Shown here: positions 1 through 10,966 of the stretch, piece after piece | Layout: every line of letters starts with the position of its first letter | Position numbering within the stretch: position 1 is the stretch's first letter | DNA from: Cercophora sp. LCS_1 | Taxonomy: Eukaryota; Ascomycota; Sordariomycetes; Sordariales; Lasiosphaeriaceae | Direction: 5' to 3' | DNA: 64,000 nt | NCBI GenBank assembly: GCA_036250225.1 | Contig: JAPZLL010000006.1 | Coordinates: 434,001 to 498,000, forward strand | The notes under the pieces: generated by a model | Seen by the model: only the letters and a program-made list of their open reading frames with translations | Told to the model about the DNA's origin: nothing | Database searches by the model: none | Made by a program: the position numbers and the translations under genes

Positions 1-732
1 TCGGGCGGAATAATCGAAGTAACCTCACAACTTTGTATTGTCTCTCTTCGTTTCTCGGCCTGCCTCCGGGTATTATATTGAGTCGACTTTACACGTAGCC
101 ACACGATTAAAAAACCAAGCGAGTTGATCAAAATTTGGAATCAAGTTTGTAACAGGAGAACCTATGTCTATTTGCATTGCGAAAGAGGCCTCTTGCGGAA
201 TTCTAGGAGTCAACGATCCTCAGTGCCGTTGGTACAAACCATACATCGAATCACTGCTGCCTGCGTCCCTACGACCAAACCCAGGGCCCGTAATCCTCCA
301 CTACCAACATTCCTCCTTCAAAATCCTCCTCCAAACCCCCGCACCATAACCAACGAACTAACGTTTTAGCGGTCCCCCCAAAGGGCTCAGAAAAAGGGCC
401 AACGTGACTCAGCCCCAGTGGTCAGCAGCCCCAACGTCCTTCCTCCGCCCGCCGTGCCGCAGCTCAATGGGCCGCCGAGCATGCACAACGGCTAGGACCG
501 TTTCCGAAGCCCTGCGGATATCGCTAACAAGTGTCAACCGAGCTACGTATCTATGTGCCTATCTAGGAAGGGAATAATCACATTCACACCTGGTCGGATT
601 ATGGGTTGATATTGATCGGGGCCGTATTCCTTCATGTGACTTGGAAATCCGGGTGAGGGATGTTATGTGACGCGACAACTCACTTGAGCCAGCGCGGCTC
701 TCTTCAGCTCAGTTGCGATAGAATCACGCACA
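1..732. other. Left-edge stretch without a supported gene
   Basis: The reading frames here are short, start at non-ATG codons or show no recognisable domain. I see no RNA gene or transposon. The right end would be the promoter of the small membrane protein starting at 733. Confidence 0.5.
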
Positions 733-1240
733 ATGTATTACCACTCCATACCCGTCGAAAGACGCCTCCTCGTCTGGTCCCACCAAGTCGTCGGTGCAAG
801 TCCAGCAATCACATTCGGTGTCTTCACAGCACTGGGATGGCAGAATTCCGAAACAGCAAAGGAACAGGCTGATGCTGCTGATGCTCTCAATCTCATCATG
901 TTATGTCAGGGTGTTGGTGCAAATGAGGTAAGTTCCATGTTGCATTCCTATAAACAAGAAAGGTTTGGCACGCAAAAGACGATGTATCCCATATGCCAGG
1001 AGATACATAAAGCGGCAAACGAAACCGTCCATTCTAGCCAAATCCCTCTTCCACATCGGCGGATCAACAGACCCAGCGGATAATCGTGCAGCAGACAAAA
1101 TCAGCCAGTTTGTCATTAGCGTCATCACGGCTGTTTTTGCCGTGACGGCTGTTATCTCAGCCCTGGCGTTCTATACGGCGGCGCCACGGAGCGAGAAGGA
1201 GTCCCGAAGTGTGTCCGATGTATCGTTGGCGGTGCCGTGA
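733..1240 (+). CDS. Small hypothetical protein with C-terminal membrane segment
   Basis: I do not recognise the family. The best model joins exon 733-927 to exon 1013-1240 through an 85-nt intron beginning GTAAGT, giving about 140 residues. The N-terminal half is amphipathic with a run rich in Ala, Gly and Phe. The C-terminal half carries a clear hydrophobic helix (FVISVITAVFAVTAVISAL) followed by a short charged tail, so a tail-anchored or single-pass membrane protein is the natural reading. The donor is good. The acceptor at 1011-1012 was chosen because it is the one that brings the hydrophobic segment into frame with a normal intron length; a 31-nt alternative is too short. Further 5' exons are possible. 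Confidence 0.45.
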
Positions 1241-1244
1241 GGGG

Positions 1245-3239
1245 TTACCACATGAATCGTTGGACGTTACCGCCGTCTAGCAACTCGCCGTCGGGGGTTT
1301 TCCAGTAAAAGGGGCGGAAGAGGAACATGTACATGGTTGCGAGGTTGATGAGCAGGAACCAGACGCTCTCCAAGGCAAGGCATGGGTCTACTTTGATATT
1401 GCGAAGCCACTTGAGACCTGGGAGGCTGGCGCTTGATGAGGTGGATGGGTTCCATTCGGGGACCGAAAGGCGCCAGAAAACCCAGGGAAGGATGAAGTAC
1501 CGTGGCTCGACGAGTGGCGCTGTGATAAGTGACAAGGTTGTCGTGAGAAGCCAGAAGAGGGCTGTTGATGTCAGTGGTGAGGATGACGTCGTAGTCCGGA
1601 CGGTTTTATCCTTGGTGGATGTGGTTGTTTGGGGCTGGGAGCCGGCCAAAGTGTGCCAGACGAACCATCGGGAGAGGGTGTATGCTCCAACGAGGAGATA
1701 GCGGATCTTGAGTCCCCGTCGAATTGTGTATCGGAAGACGTAGAACATGTAATGGCGGTTGTCGGCTAGGGTAAATGGGTGGATGATGGTGTTGTATTTG
1801 ACGATGGCGAGGGACAAGGTGACGGTGGCGAGGATATAGGGGACGTAGTAGATCTTGCGGATCATCTGAAGCACCAATGGCTTTGCCTGCGAGCCATTCG
1901 TGTTGTTTACAAAGCGGAATGGAGACGTAAAAACCTCCAAGACGGAGGGAATGAGGAGAGGGGCGGAGAAGAAGGCAAAGAAAGGCCAGATGTAGAGTAT
2001 CTGCGCGAGGTGGATGGTGGCGACATGGTTGGACTTGTCCCCTGTGCTTTATTAGATGATGAAAAGCCCGGGGTCAGTAGCTGGGATCTTACCAAGAACG
2101 ACGCCCCCGTTCCATGCAACAAAACTTGCAAAGAGGCCAAGCATCGTCACATGGGGCCAGACTTGTTTGAGGACCGTGACGGGGTTGCACAAGGCGCCGA
2201 TGCCGATGCTCAGAATGCAGAACAGCCAGTCTACGAGGTCAGAGCACGCATTGTTGTGAAGGGTTGGAGAATCATACCTTCAGGCCACGCCTCGTCAAGG
2301 GGAGGGTCATGCAGATCCCCAACCAAGTCTCTCCACAGATAAAACTTGACATGTTCCACCAGCGACATCTGCTTCGGCACATCAACGGGGCTAGGCTTCA
2401 GTGAGCGCACCGCATGCGCTACCTCCAAGCCACCCATATATACAACAACCCAAAAGACGTTGGTCTGTCGCATCAACAGAGCAGCGACGGCAAGTAGCGC
2501 TGTCCAGACATCGTTCAGGAAGCCGGGGCGACGGGGTCCGACTCGACGGAGATGGTTCTCATACGCAACAAGCACAACGAGGGTGGAGACGACATCTGTA
2601 TAATACAGGGCTGAGAAGAAGAAGATGACGGGGAACAAGGCGATGTTGAGCGCCACGTGCAGAGAAAAGGGGTCGAGATCCTCGGTGTCACGGCCGGCTC
2701 TTCTCGCTTCGATGAGGGATTGACATCGTGCTGCGACAAGGCCGGTTAAAAGCGTGGCCAGGAGGTTTATATAGCGCAGGGTGAAGACAGAGCATTTGGA
2801 GAGCATCCAGAACTTGTGGTAGGCCACTGAGAGGAGGTACCTGGTCATGTCAGTGCCGCCACGGACGGTATTGGGTCATGCTCACAGTCCGGGAGGGGTG
2901 GTGATTTTGTCATCCCAGTCCCAGTATCTCCCCTCGCAATAATTTTGGGCTTGAGGGATGTGAAAGAACTCATCCTGTCCCGTTGTTAGCGATCACTCAG
3001 TTGTGCTTGCAGGCAAACACGCGTACCAAGTACGGCTCAGGAACGTAGTGATCCACGAGAGCTAGCCATGATCTGGCAAAAATGAAGAGCACAAAGGTAT
3101 CGACTGTGACCTGGGTCCACGTTTTGGGTGTGGACTTTGTGCTTCGAGGTAGAAATTGGACCAGAAGGAGAGCGATGGTAGCACCCTTCAGCAGCTCTCG
3201 CGCCGTCAGGGCGCCCCTGAGCGCCTGGAGCACCTCCAT
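1245..3239 (-). CDS. ALG10: Dolichyl-P-Glc alpha-1,2-glucosyltransferase Alg10
   Basis: This ER membrane enzyme adds the third and last glucose, alpha-1,2 linked, to the dolichol-linked Glc2Man9GlcNAc2 precursor of N-glycans. Five exons on the minus strand keep frame throughout: 3239-3027, 2974-2886, 2840-2278, 2230-2093 and 2041-1245, encoding 599 residues, normal for fungal Alg10. Family landmarks are an early VPEPYLDEFFHIPQAQ block and the EGRYWDWDDKITTPPGLY block, FFFSALYYTD, LGDKSNHVATIHLAQ, and the C-terminal FRPFYW with a final QRFMW. Many hydrophobic segments fit a GT-C type polytopic enzyme. The ATG at 3239 precedes a hydrophobic stretch. It lies next to QCR10 on the same strand with about 425 bp between. 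A second enzyme of the same pathway, ALG3, lies about 32 kb away. Confidence 0.95.
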
Positions 3240-3664
3240 CACGGAAAAAGAGAACAGAAATAGCGGAAAGGAGTGGATGTCATATCATTTTTTAGGAAAG
3301 CAAATTTTATGACTGTACCGTGCCAAATAGTGCAACGCCCGTTGGTCCGGAGTCTGTAACCTCAATTGACGGTGAGGTGAGAGAAGCTCGACGCGAGACC
3401 TCATGGAAGGTGTCCAAGAGCTGCGGTCCACCGAGGTCCGTGCGCGAACACACTCCGAGGTGAGACCCCGGAACAAGTTTCCGTCTCCAAAGTTTCACAG
3501 GGACGCCTTTTAAGCAGAGATTCGTAAGGTATTGAACAAGAAGAATGACTTGAGTGTATGGTTTTGTCTATAGAATGCACGTGTTGTACAAGCCGCCTCC
3601 TCCCGACAGGCCATCAACCGCCAACCGATCACACCACTTACGCCATCGCTACCATGTAACCAGT
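3240..3664. other. Intergenic: ALG10 upstream region and QCR10 3' region
   Basis: No coding frame with family features. It should hold the ALG10 promoter and the end of the QCR10 transcript; I see no distinct motif. Confidence 0.5.
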
Positions 3665-4533
3665 TTAGAAGGGCTAAGCGTCATCAGTGGTTTGCTCATA
3701 CTTTGCAAAGAGGCGATACATACGCTGTCGGAGGCAGGGACGGAGCGGTCGTAGAGCTTGGCGAAACCGGGGAACCTCTACGACATGATCAGCAAGCTGC
3801 CCCTTACCCCTATCTCTCGCCATTCTTACCTTGAGGATGTCGTCCTGTACCCTGGGAATGCCGGAGGCAAAGAAGATGACAGCGAAGAGAGCGACACCTC
3901 CGAAGGCACCGCTAGTGACACCACTGGGTTTCGTTAGCCAATTCACCTTGGCTTCAGTCCATGGCCATATAACTGCCGTCACCACCCCTTCCCAAGATCA
4001 CCTGTAGTTGTGGCTGCTTCCCTTTCCCCAAGCCTGATTTCCCACCACGGTTTTCTGAGCAACCTTCCTCTTCAAGCTCGAGTATCCCTACTCCGAACTT
4101 CGCAAATTTCCACACACCCATGGCCTCCGTAAGGCTCAAACGTACGCCCACCCACAGAAAACCGAGATTCTACCGGACAGAACGGCGACTTACTATCGGA
4201 AAAGGGTCTTCGAGGTGATACCGGCGAACTGGGGCTGGTAGTGGTACCTGAGCCGCGTTAGTCTCCAAGCTCCAAGAACCAATTTCCTCATGGCCGACAC
4301 AGTGCCACTCCGCCAATTCGTAGCTCGAAGTCGAACGTAACAATCGTGAAGGGTCCTCGCTTACTTGGGGCCGTAGGGGGTCTTGTAGGCCGCCTGGAGG
4401 ATGGGGGACTGGTAGAATGACGCAGTTAGCCGTTGCTCTCTCGACCGCCAATTGCTCCCGCAGCTTGCGACGCAGCGTCGCAACAACAAGAGTGTAGCCC
4501 CAAACAAAACCTCAAACTCACAGGAGAAGGCAT
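3665..4533 (-). CDS. QCR10: Cytochrome b-c1 complex subunit 10 (Qcr10)
   Basis: This is a small single-pass subunit of mitochondrial complex III in the inner membrane. It is built from six exons on the minus strand, two of them tiny: 4533-4522, 4408-4365, 4247-4194, 3911-3830, 3777-3724 and 3673-3665. All junctions are GT-AG and phases close exactly, giving 84 residues. Family features are AYKTPYGPKYHYQPQ near the N-terminus, a membrane helix around residues 39-55, the GIPRVQDDIL motif after it, and the C-terminal VPASDSPF. The exons amount to 255 nt in an 869-bp gene, so ordinary ORF finding misses it. It is divergent from MED4; 305 bp separate the two ATGs. Confidence 0.9.
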
Positions 4534-4838
4534 CTTGACTATGGGCGGTGCGAGCGAGCGAGCTGGTGCTTCAATGGCAAACGTGAATTCAAACTGGAGA
4601 ATGGGCCGATGGTGTTGCGCGAGATTTTGCCGGACGAAGCCGGGTTGGCCGAATCTCTGCCTGAGGCACCTGACACACCCCGGCCACCACCACCAAAAGC
4701 TTCCCCACAGCGGGGGTACGGTACCGGTCCGGTCCCCTTGCAGCTCTCCCGAACTCCAAAACATCCCAAAAGTTGTGGCGGCATGCAAATCTTCAACTTC
4801 TCCCCAAGCCACCAACTGAGCAGCAACGGCCTTCAAAA
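4534..4838. promoter_or_regulatory. Divergent promoter region between QCR10 and MED4
   Basis: The 305 bp between the two ATGs must serve both divergent genes. No TATA box stands out. The role is inferred from gene orientation only. Confidence 0.5.
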
Positions 4839-5792
4839 ATGGATAAAATCCTCGACGCAAACTACGAACGCGTCGAACGCGCCCTGACAACCCTAATCGA
4901 CTCCATCTCCAAGTACAACCCCTCCCCGCAACACACCGAAGACCTCATCGCCGCCGACCTCGAGCTGCGCACCGGTCTGTCGCAACTCCAACAGCACCAA
5001 AACAACTACCAGCGCATCCTGCAGCTCCGCCAAGAGACAGCAGCCCTCGACGCGCAAGCCAAACAAATCGTCGGCACGCTCTGGTCGATGCGCAAAGAAG
5101 TCAGAAACACCCAGACCACAGTCTACCCCTCCACCGCTCCAAAATACCAATTCACCACGGCCGAGCTGCTCGCCTACGCGCGACGGATCAGTTCGACCAC
5201 GTTACCACCGCCTGGTGTGACCAATGGGATCGATTTTGGAGCGAGTCCGCAGCCTACGACACAAGACGGGGGAGTAGATTCTGCGTCGGCGAGTTTCAAT
5301 AATGGAGGTGGTGTTGGGACACCCGGTGGAACTACTACGGCTGCGCCGACGCCTTCGGCTAATGGTGGGGAGATGGTGTCACAGACGAGTGCGACGGAGT
5401 TGCCGGTGCACCTGAAGCAGCATGCGAATGTGCATGAGGGCGCGGTGTTTTATCCCTGGCCGGTGGAGGATAACGTGAGGGGTGGCGGGATGGCGGGGTA
5501 TCAGCAGTTGTTGGATAGTGGGACGGAGCCGAGGGGGTATGATCCCGAGGAGGAGGAGAGGAAGAAGCAAGAGGAGGAGCAGGCGAGGAAGGATGCCGAG
5601 GAGAGGGAGAGGTTGGAGAGGGTTGAGGCGGATAGACGGATGCGGGAGGAGAGGGAACGGATGGCTAGGGAGAGGATGGAGAGGGAGAGGCAGGAGGAGC
5701 AGAGACGGGGGAGCGTGGCGACGGGTGCTGCGAGGGCTCAGAAGCAGCAGTTTACATTCTTGGATGGGTTGGACGATGATGATGACGAGTAG
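4839..5792 (+). CDS. MED4: Mediator of RNA polymerase II transcription subunit 4
   Basis: Med4 belongs to the Middle module of Mediator, which links transcription factors to RNA polymerase II in the nucleus. The ATG at 4839 (context TTCAAAAATGG) opens an intronless frame of 317 residues; an upstream in-frame codon is ignored because the family begins MDKIL-like. Residues 1-100 form a helical region (YERVERALTTLIDSIS, then LQLRQETAALDAQAKQI). Next is the family block for the Med4 core ending near YQFTTAELLAYARRISSTT. The middle is low complexity (Gly, Thr, Pro). Residues 240-300 are a highly charged Glu/Arg coiled coil, and the protein ends in FLDGLDDDDDE, a typical acidic Med4 tail. Confidence 0.92.
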   Translation: MDKILDANYERVERALTTLIDSISKYNPSPQHTEDLIAADLELRTGLSQLQQHQNNYQRILQLRQETAALDAQAKQIVGTLWSMRKEVRNTQTTVYPSTAPKYQFTTAELLAYARRISSTTLPPPGVTNGIDFGASPQPTTQDGGVDSASASFNNGGGVGTPGGTTTAAPTPSANGGEMVSQTSATELPVHLKQHANVHEGAVFYPWPVEDNVRGGGMAGYQQLLDSGTEPRGYDPEEEERKKQEEEQARKDAEERERLERVEADRRMREERERMARERMERERQEEQRRGSVATGAARAQKQQFTFLDGLDDDDDE

Positions 5793-6042
5793 ACGGCTGC
5801 CAGACGCTGGGACGAGAGATATGGGGATGGGAACAGCTTGATGCGATGCTACTTCGCATCGATGCGTTTGGAACAATGAATGATACCCAATATACCGAGC
5901 GCCACCCTCATTGAGAATTGAAGGGTCCCAAGCCTGTCTAAAGAAAACATGACACAATTCCTTCCGCTGGCCATGATGATACAGCGTAGTAATACATTTA
6001 TGCTAATCTGACATCCAAATCCTCTAGCCTGCTTGCTCGCGT

Positions 6043-8017
6043 CTAATCGATCTTGATTGACTTGTAAATCTTTTGGACGAACCACCAGCTGGAAAAGTAG
6101 CCGATTGAGCCTAGTTCTGTTAGCATCTGCGCCGAAGTGAAAAGGGGGGATACGCATACCCGTCAAGATAAAAAAGAGGAAGGAAATCAGCAAGCTGTAG
6201 CCGATGTAAAGCACGCTCCCAGTGAGACTGCTGAACGACAGGTTGCTGACCCAGTAGATGAGAGCGTTGAGGAAGATGTACCCAGCGCTCATGCCAGCCG
6301 CCAAGAAGGATCTCCACTGCCAGTTGTAGTTCTCGGCACACAGGAGGAAGTAGACCATCAGTACCGTGACAGCGGCGCAAGTGATGATCATCAGTCCGTA
6401 GCACAGGAAAAGGAACCCGAACATATAGTAGATCTTGCTGAACCAGATGGAGCTCATGACGAAGTAGAGCTCAACAAAAATGGCACCGAATGGCAGGATA
6501 CCAACAAGAAGCATGCTCGGGATTGGCTTGAGATACGTCGTTGGGGGTGGGATTTGGCGAGGAATCTGGTTGGTACGGACGGGAGGTTCGATAGCCTTGG
6601 CACGGAAACCCAACCAAGAGCCGGCAAAGGAAAGAGGCACTGAGATGATGAACCAGATCAAGACGATAAGCAGCATCGTAGTGAAAGGAACGGCACCCGA
6701 TGATCCCTTGCCCCAGAGGAATAGGTCGAGGATGAAGAACGTCCCGAAAACGATGCTGGGGACGAGCAGAGGAGTAAGCGCGATATTCAGCTTCCACTTC
6801 TCGCCCTGCAGGGACTTGTACACGCGGGCAGAAGCATAGCCACCAATAAAGGCCAGCACGGTGTAGAGGAGAATGATGATGGTGCCCAGAGAGCCGCGGT
6901 TGGAGGGCGACAGGAAGCCAAGCAGCGCCAGGCAGATGGTGAAGCCGGCCATGACAAAGAGCTGTGCGCCATTGCCAAGGAAGACGGACAGAATGAGCGG
7001 GTGAGATGGGGTGCGGAACACATCACCATGCACCAACTTCCAGCCCGAGTCCTCCTGGACACCATCCTCCAAAGCCGAGGTCCCGGAAAGATCATCGAGC
7101 TGGATCTGATCCAGACGGTTGTACCGGGCGATATCCTTCTTCAAGGCCCGGACCAAAACCGACATGACAGTCAGGACAAGGAAGACGACGATAATGGCCG
7201 AGTTGATTAGCGAAAACCAGTGGATCCGAGGGTTGTAAACATGAAGGTACTTGTCCCACCGCGTCGCCCAGGCCGTCTGCGAAGGTCTCCAGTATACGCT
7301 GTAGGTGAATTGCACCTTGGTGTCACCCTTCTCGTCCAGGTGGAGAGGAGGGAACTGGCGATCGCAAGTGTCGCCTACCTCCCCGTTGTACTTTTTGGAT
7401 TCGGGCTGCACAAGAACGCCGACAACACGAAGCTGGTCGGGATTGCCGCTAACCTCGTGGTACTCGATCCAGATATCGTAGTGGTTGTTGAATACCGGTT
7501 TCCCGTCATCGCCAACCATTCCCATGAAGAACCCAGGGTTGTAGTATTCGGCGCCGGTTGTCATGTCCCTTGTCCTTTGACCCGCTGGTAGCCCATCCAC
7601 CAGCCAGTTGAGGCTGGCGCCCATCTTGATCTCCTCGTTGACGAAGGTAGCGGATCCTGCATTATAAGTCTGGGTGCATAGCGACTTGCAGGTTTCGTTT
7701 TGCTTCATCTTGAGCTCGTACGGCGATGTCTTTATCCTGTCTCCAAACAGGATGCTCCCCAAGCTTTCTCCAACACTTTGCGGCCCACCCACCGGCTTGC
7801 AGAACATAAATAGCGGGTAGTAGTAGTCATAGGAGACGGCCGAATGTAGCAGTGTATCGGGGCCGGCGATCGGTTTGATAGAGTTGACTGTGAGGGGCAC
7901 GAGGTCTCCCTGCTTGTAGGAGGTTGGGGCAACGCCAGGGAGGTAAAAGGCTGTCGCAAGCTGGGCTGAGAGCAGCGCCAGCGCTGCCCTCGAAGGCGCC
8001 GCTCTTGGTAATTGCAT
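6043..8017 (-). CDS. Transmembrane 9 superfamily protein (EMP70/TMN family)
   Basis: TM9SF/EMP70 proteins are nine-span endosome/Golgi proteins linked to cargo sorting, adhesion and copper or lysosomal function. Exons 8017-6160 and 6110-6043 encode 641 residues. The N-terminus has a signal peptide ending near TAFYLPG, then a large lumenal domain with the GDRIKTSPYELKMKQNETC block typical of the family. From about residue 270 to the end there are nine hydrophobic segments. The last exon restores the usual ending WWFVQKIYKSIKID. The terminal KID fits the KXD/E COPI-binding Golgi-retention signal known from this family. Without the last intron the frame runs on into unrelated sequence. It is divergent from LCP5. 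Confidence 0.93.
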
Positions 8018-8506
8018 CGTGCCTAGCTATAAGTGACTGGTTCTGGACAAGGCCGGGGTCAGCATGGTAGGAAACGGAGGTCTCGGAGCCGTGACGTACT
8101 CGGATCGCAACACGCGGCCCGGCGAGCTTGAGCTCCGCGCTCAGGGGTATTCGGGTTGCGCGCCGGCGTGACAAGCGCGCAAGTAAGATCCAGGGTGTCT
8201 TCCTAATCGCGGTGTGGTAGGTAATTTGCGCAGTCTTGTGACGACGCAGATTCTCTAGATCTCGATAAGTGGTGCCTGAGACAAAGCCTCCTTCTCGCCA
8301 CGAGTCCACAGCTTCAAGAACAGCTGTCCAACAGTTCAACTCCAGCTGCCCTGCCAGAAAATTGTTCTTAGTCAGCACAGGCTTGGCTGCGCTAAGACAT
8401 GCAGCCCCACAGCGGACCGGGGTCTTGGAGCAAATTGACCCGGAGAAAAAATTCTGGAGGGGCAGGCAAACCATTGTTTTCTCTGGATCACAATCACAAC
8501 GGCAAA
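8018..8506. promoter_or_regulatory. Divergent promoter region between EMP70-type gene and LCP5
   Basis: The 489 bp between ATGs serve two head-to-head genes. Overlapping long frames on both strands here have no family features and cross both 5' ends, so I treat them as non-coding. No clear regulatory motif was picked out. Confidence 0.5.
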
Positions 8507-9640
8507 ATGACAGCACCGGCGACATTACCAGCGCTGCTGGACACTCTTACAAAATCACTTTCATCCGCACTGGAGGCAGCGCCCAAGCTCTCCAAGATTG
8601 AGGCACCCAAAGATGGCATTTCACTTCTCGACGTGAAGAACGAGCTGCTGCTTTCCTACCTCCAGAATCTCGTTTTTCTCATCCTCCTCAAGTTGCGCCA
8701 GTCCAAAAATGGGACAACAAACAGCATCGCAGATGAGGAGAGCCTAGATGACCTGGTCGTCAAGAAATTGGTCGAGCTAAGGCTGTATCTCGAGAGGGGC
8801 ACCCGACCGCTCGAGGACAAATTACGATACCAAATTGACAAGATGCTGCGCGCAGCCGACGACGCCGAACGGAACGCAAAGGCTGCCGAAGAAGCGAGCA
8901 AAGCAAACGAGCGCGACTCGGAATCCGAATCGGGCAGCGAAGACGGGTCCGGCGACGAGCAGGAATCCAAGGCCGCTGTCGACGGGAGGAAGATCTCTGG
9001 TCTGCAGCACCGCCCCAACCTCGCCAACTTTGTGCAAGAGGGCACTGCAGCAGGTGTTGGAAAGGAGAAGAACACCTCAGGAGTCTACAAGCCGCCAAGA
9101 ATCGCGCCCACGGTTATGCCTATGACGGAGAGGCGGGAGAGGACAGACCGCCGACCCATGAAATCGGCTACCCTCGACGAGTTTGTAGCGGACGAGCTGT
9201 CCACCGCGCCGATGGCAGAGCCCAGTATCGGTACCACGATCCTGCAGGGTGGACGCAAGGTGAAGACGGCCTCAGAACGCAAGGTCGAGGAGGAGCGACG
9301 GGACTACGAAGAACGCAACTTTGTCCGTCTCCCCAAGGAGAGCAAGAAGGACCGCGCGAAGAGAGCCAAGGGGGAGGGACGGAGCAGCCGCATGAACTAT
9401 GGTGGCGAGGAGTGGAGGAATCTCGGCGAGGGCGTCGACAGGATATACAGGTTGACCAAGGGGAAGAACTCTGGCTCGGGCACCAAGGCGCTCCTCGAAA
9501 AGAGCCGCAAGAGAGGACGGGAGACGACGGATGGCGCGCGTGGAAGTGGTGCCAGCGACGGCGTCATGATGGGAGAACGGTACCAGAAGCGCCTTAAGGT
9601 CCTCGACACCGGCCGCACAAGCAGAGGCAAGGGGAGGTAG
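8507..9640 (+). CDS. LCP5: Lcp5/neuroguidin family U3 snoRNP-associated protein
   Basis: Lcp5 acts in the nucleolus in the small-subunit processome for 18S rRNA maturation. The intronless frame from the ATG at 8507 gives 377 residues, close to yeast Lcp5. An in-frame upstream extension to 8399 is rejected because it lacks family similarity and the ATG context CAAAATGA is good. Residues about 10-110 are the Sas10/Utp3/C1D domain: LLDVKNELLLSYLQNLVFLI, then a charged helix with LVELRLYLERGTRPLEDKL and a YQIDK block. The centre is acidic and serine rich. The C-terminal third is basic, with RMNYGGEEWRNLGEGVDRIYR and a KSRKRGRE tail as in other Lcp5 proteins. Confidence 0.9.
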   Translation: MTAPATLPALLDTLTKSLSSALEAAPKLSKIEAPKDGISLLDVKNELLLSYLQNLVFLILLKLRQSKNGTTNSIADEESLDDLVVKKLVELRLYLERGTRPLEDKLRYQIDKMLRAADDAERNAKAAEEASKANERDSESESGSEDGSGDEQESKAAVDGRKISGLQHRPNLANFVQEGTAAGVGKEKNTSGVYKPPRIAPTVMPMTERRERTDRRPMKSATLDEFVADELSTAPMAEPSIGTTILQGGRKVKTASERKVEEERRDYEERNFVRLPKESKKDRAKRAKGEGRSSRMNYGGEEWRNLGEGVDRIYRLTKGKNSGSGTKALLEKSRKRGRETTDGARGSGASDGVMMGERYQKRLKVLDTGRTSRGKGR

Positions 9641-10244
9641 TTTCGCCAGAGTAGTTACAATTTGATAACCTGTTTGTCTCACAAGTCGCCTCTCTTTAAT
9701 ATTTCTCCGGTCCACCCTCTCGGATTTCCATTCCCACCTCTCTTCCTCCCTCTCCCTTGATACCTATCCAGTCAGCAAACTCATCTAGCCTGTTAGTTTT
9801 TGTTGTGACTTTAAGCCACCAAGACTTTATTGTCAGTCCCGGGGCTTTTAGGGCTCAACTCTTCCCAACGAATGGAAGCACCTGTGGGGTTTGGGTGCTC
9901 AGTTTGGATGGAGAGTGGGCTTGAAGGTCGCTTTGGCTCCCGAGAGAGAAACCGCCCCAGGTTTGTTGGCCGTGGCAAGTATTGAAATGGGTACAGCCCC
10001 TGCCAAGCAAGGCGTTGATGCTGGATGGTTGGTTGGTGGCATCGTGAGACTTCTCCCTGTTTACATGACGGTTCTGCGACCACGAAGATTTGAGGATGGG
10101 ATGTTCATTTTCAGAAAAGAAAAACGGAGACTCATCGTTGCGACCTTTTAGACGCATCATCAAGCTCTGCAGCAACGAAAAACAAGAGAACGAAGAAGAA
10201 CTGGCCTTTCTGGAAGTATGTCCAGGGACGGGGTGGGCAAAAAT
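9641..10244. other. Intergenic between LCP5 and tRNA-His
   Basis: Pyrimidine-rich 3' flank of LCP5, then sequence with only short frames that begin at non-ATG codons. A T-run (TTTTT on the minus strand, near 10239-10243) lies just beyond the 3' end of the tRNA-His and fits a Pol III terminator. Confidence 0.5.
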
Positions 10245-10339
10245 TGGGCGCCCCAGGAATCGAACCTGGGTTTCTTCGGGGATGCAAGCTTATCGAAGCT
10301 AGCCACAACGAAGTGTACTGACCACTATACTAGGCGCCC
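10245..10339 (-). tRNA. tRNA-His (GTG anticodon) with intron
   Basis: The minus strand folds as a full cloverleaf. The seven-base acceptor GGGCGCC pairs perfectly with GGCGCCC. The D-stem is GTA/TAC, the anticodon stem CTTCG/CGAAG, and the T-arm is CCAGG-TTCGATT-CCTGG. The discriminator is A. The loop reads TTGTGG, giving anticodon GTG for histidine. A 23-nt intron follows the base after the anticodon, the standard nuclear position. Total length is 95 nt, 72 nt plus discriminator when spliced out. A run of Ts follows the 3' end. As in other nuclear tRNA-His genes, G-1 is not encoded. Confidence 0.93.
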
Positions 10340-10410
10340 TGTCTTGGGTTCGAACTGGCAACTTGCTGATTCGAAGTCCGCTGCCTTGCTATTGAGCTAG
10401 CAAACGGGTG
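10340..10410 (-). pseudogene. Degenerate tRNA-like sequence abutting tRNA-His
   Basis: The minus strand shows a D-arm-like TAGCTCAATAGC, an anticodon arm with loop CTTCGAA (anticodon would be TCG, Arg) flanked by GCGGA/TCAGC with one mismatch, and a T-loop TTCGAAC. The T-stem (GCCAG against CCAAG) and the acceptor (CCCGTTT) do not pair well. It ends directly where the tRNA-His acceptor begins, so the two may be, or once have been, one dimeric Pol III unit. It could be a decayed tRNA or a SINE head; identity is uncertain. Confidence 0.4.
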
Positions 10411-10966
10411 ATTGATGCAAAGCGGGGTTGCTGCATGTGCTTATGCCGAGAGAGCGGACCCCCGCCTAGGCCGAGGACGACGCTCATGACGACGAAAAAC
10501 CTACCACCCCCCAGAAGAGTCAAACGTGTTTGTGCTAGCTACGGGAAACTGTCGATAATTTGAAATCATAAAGTTCATCTTCCTGGAATGAGCAGCATAT
10601 GAGCAAGGCTGCAAACATTAAATCATAATTACCGAATGGTGTCGAAAATTAGATTTGATAGATATTTTTATTTCTGGAGAATCACAAGATATATCAATAT
10701 ACCAGCTAGTTTACCAGGTAGCAACCTAGCCTTACGCATGGGTAATGGCATGCCTGCCTCTTGCTTGGGGCCTGGTTTCCCAAAGTCTCCCCGATATTTT
10801 CCACCTCCATCGGGGTTAGAGTAGTTAGTACAGCAAGGGCTTTTTCTTTTTGACCAGTTTCTGAGAAACGTCACCGGTTTCCTGCACTAGACCGAGGACA
10901 ACGTCCGGCCTCCGTTCCCCACCGCATGGTTTCAAGCTAGCTACAGTTAGCCTCACGTTGGTGTGG
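10411..10966. other. Gene-free AT-richer stretch
   Basis: Short AT-rich blocks around 10560-10720 and no convincing frame. I see nothing specific. Confidence 0.45.

Noticed and set aside
5379..5957. Minus-strand Leu/Pro-rich frame over the MED4 coiled coil
   Set aside because: Antisense of GAG/AGG codon runs in MED4 gives CTC/CCT; no independent evidence.
8399..8506. N-terminal extension of LCP5
   Set aside because: No family similarity, lies within the divergent promoter; ATG at 8507 fits the family start.
7827..8525. Minus-strand frame upstream of the EMP70-type gene
   Set aside because: Overlaps the EMP70-type exon in another frame and the LCP5 start; no domain.
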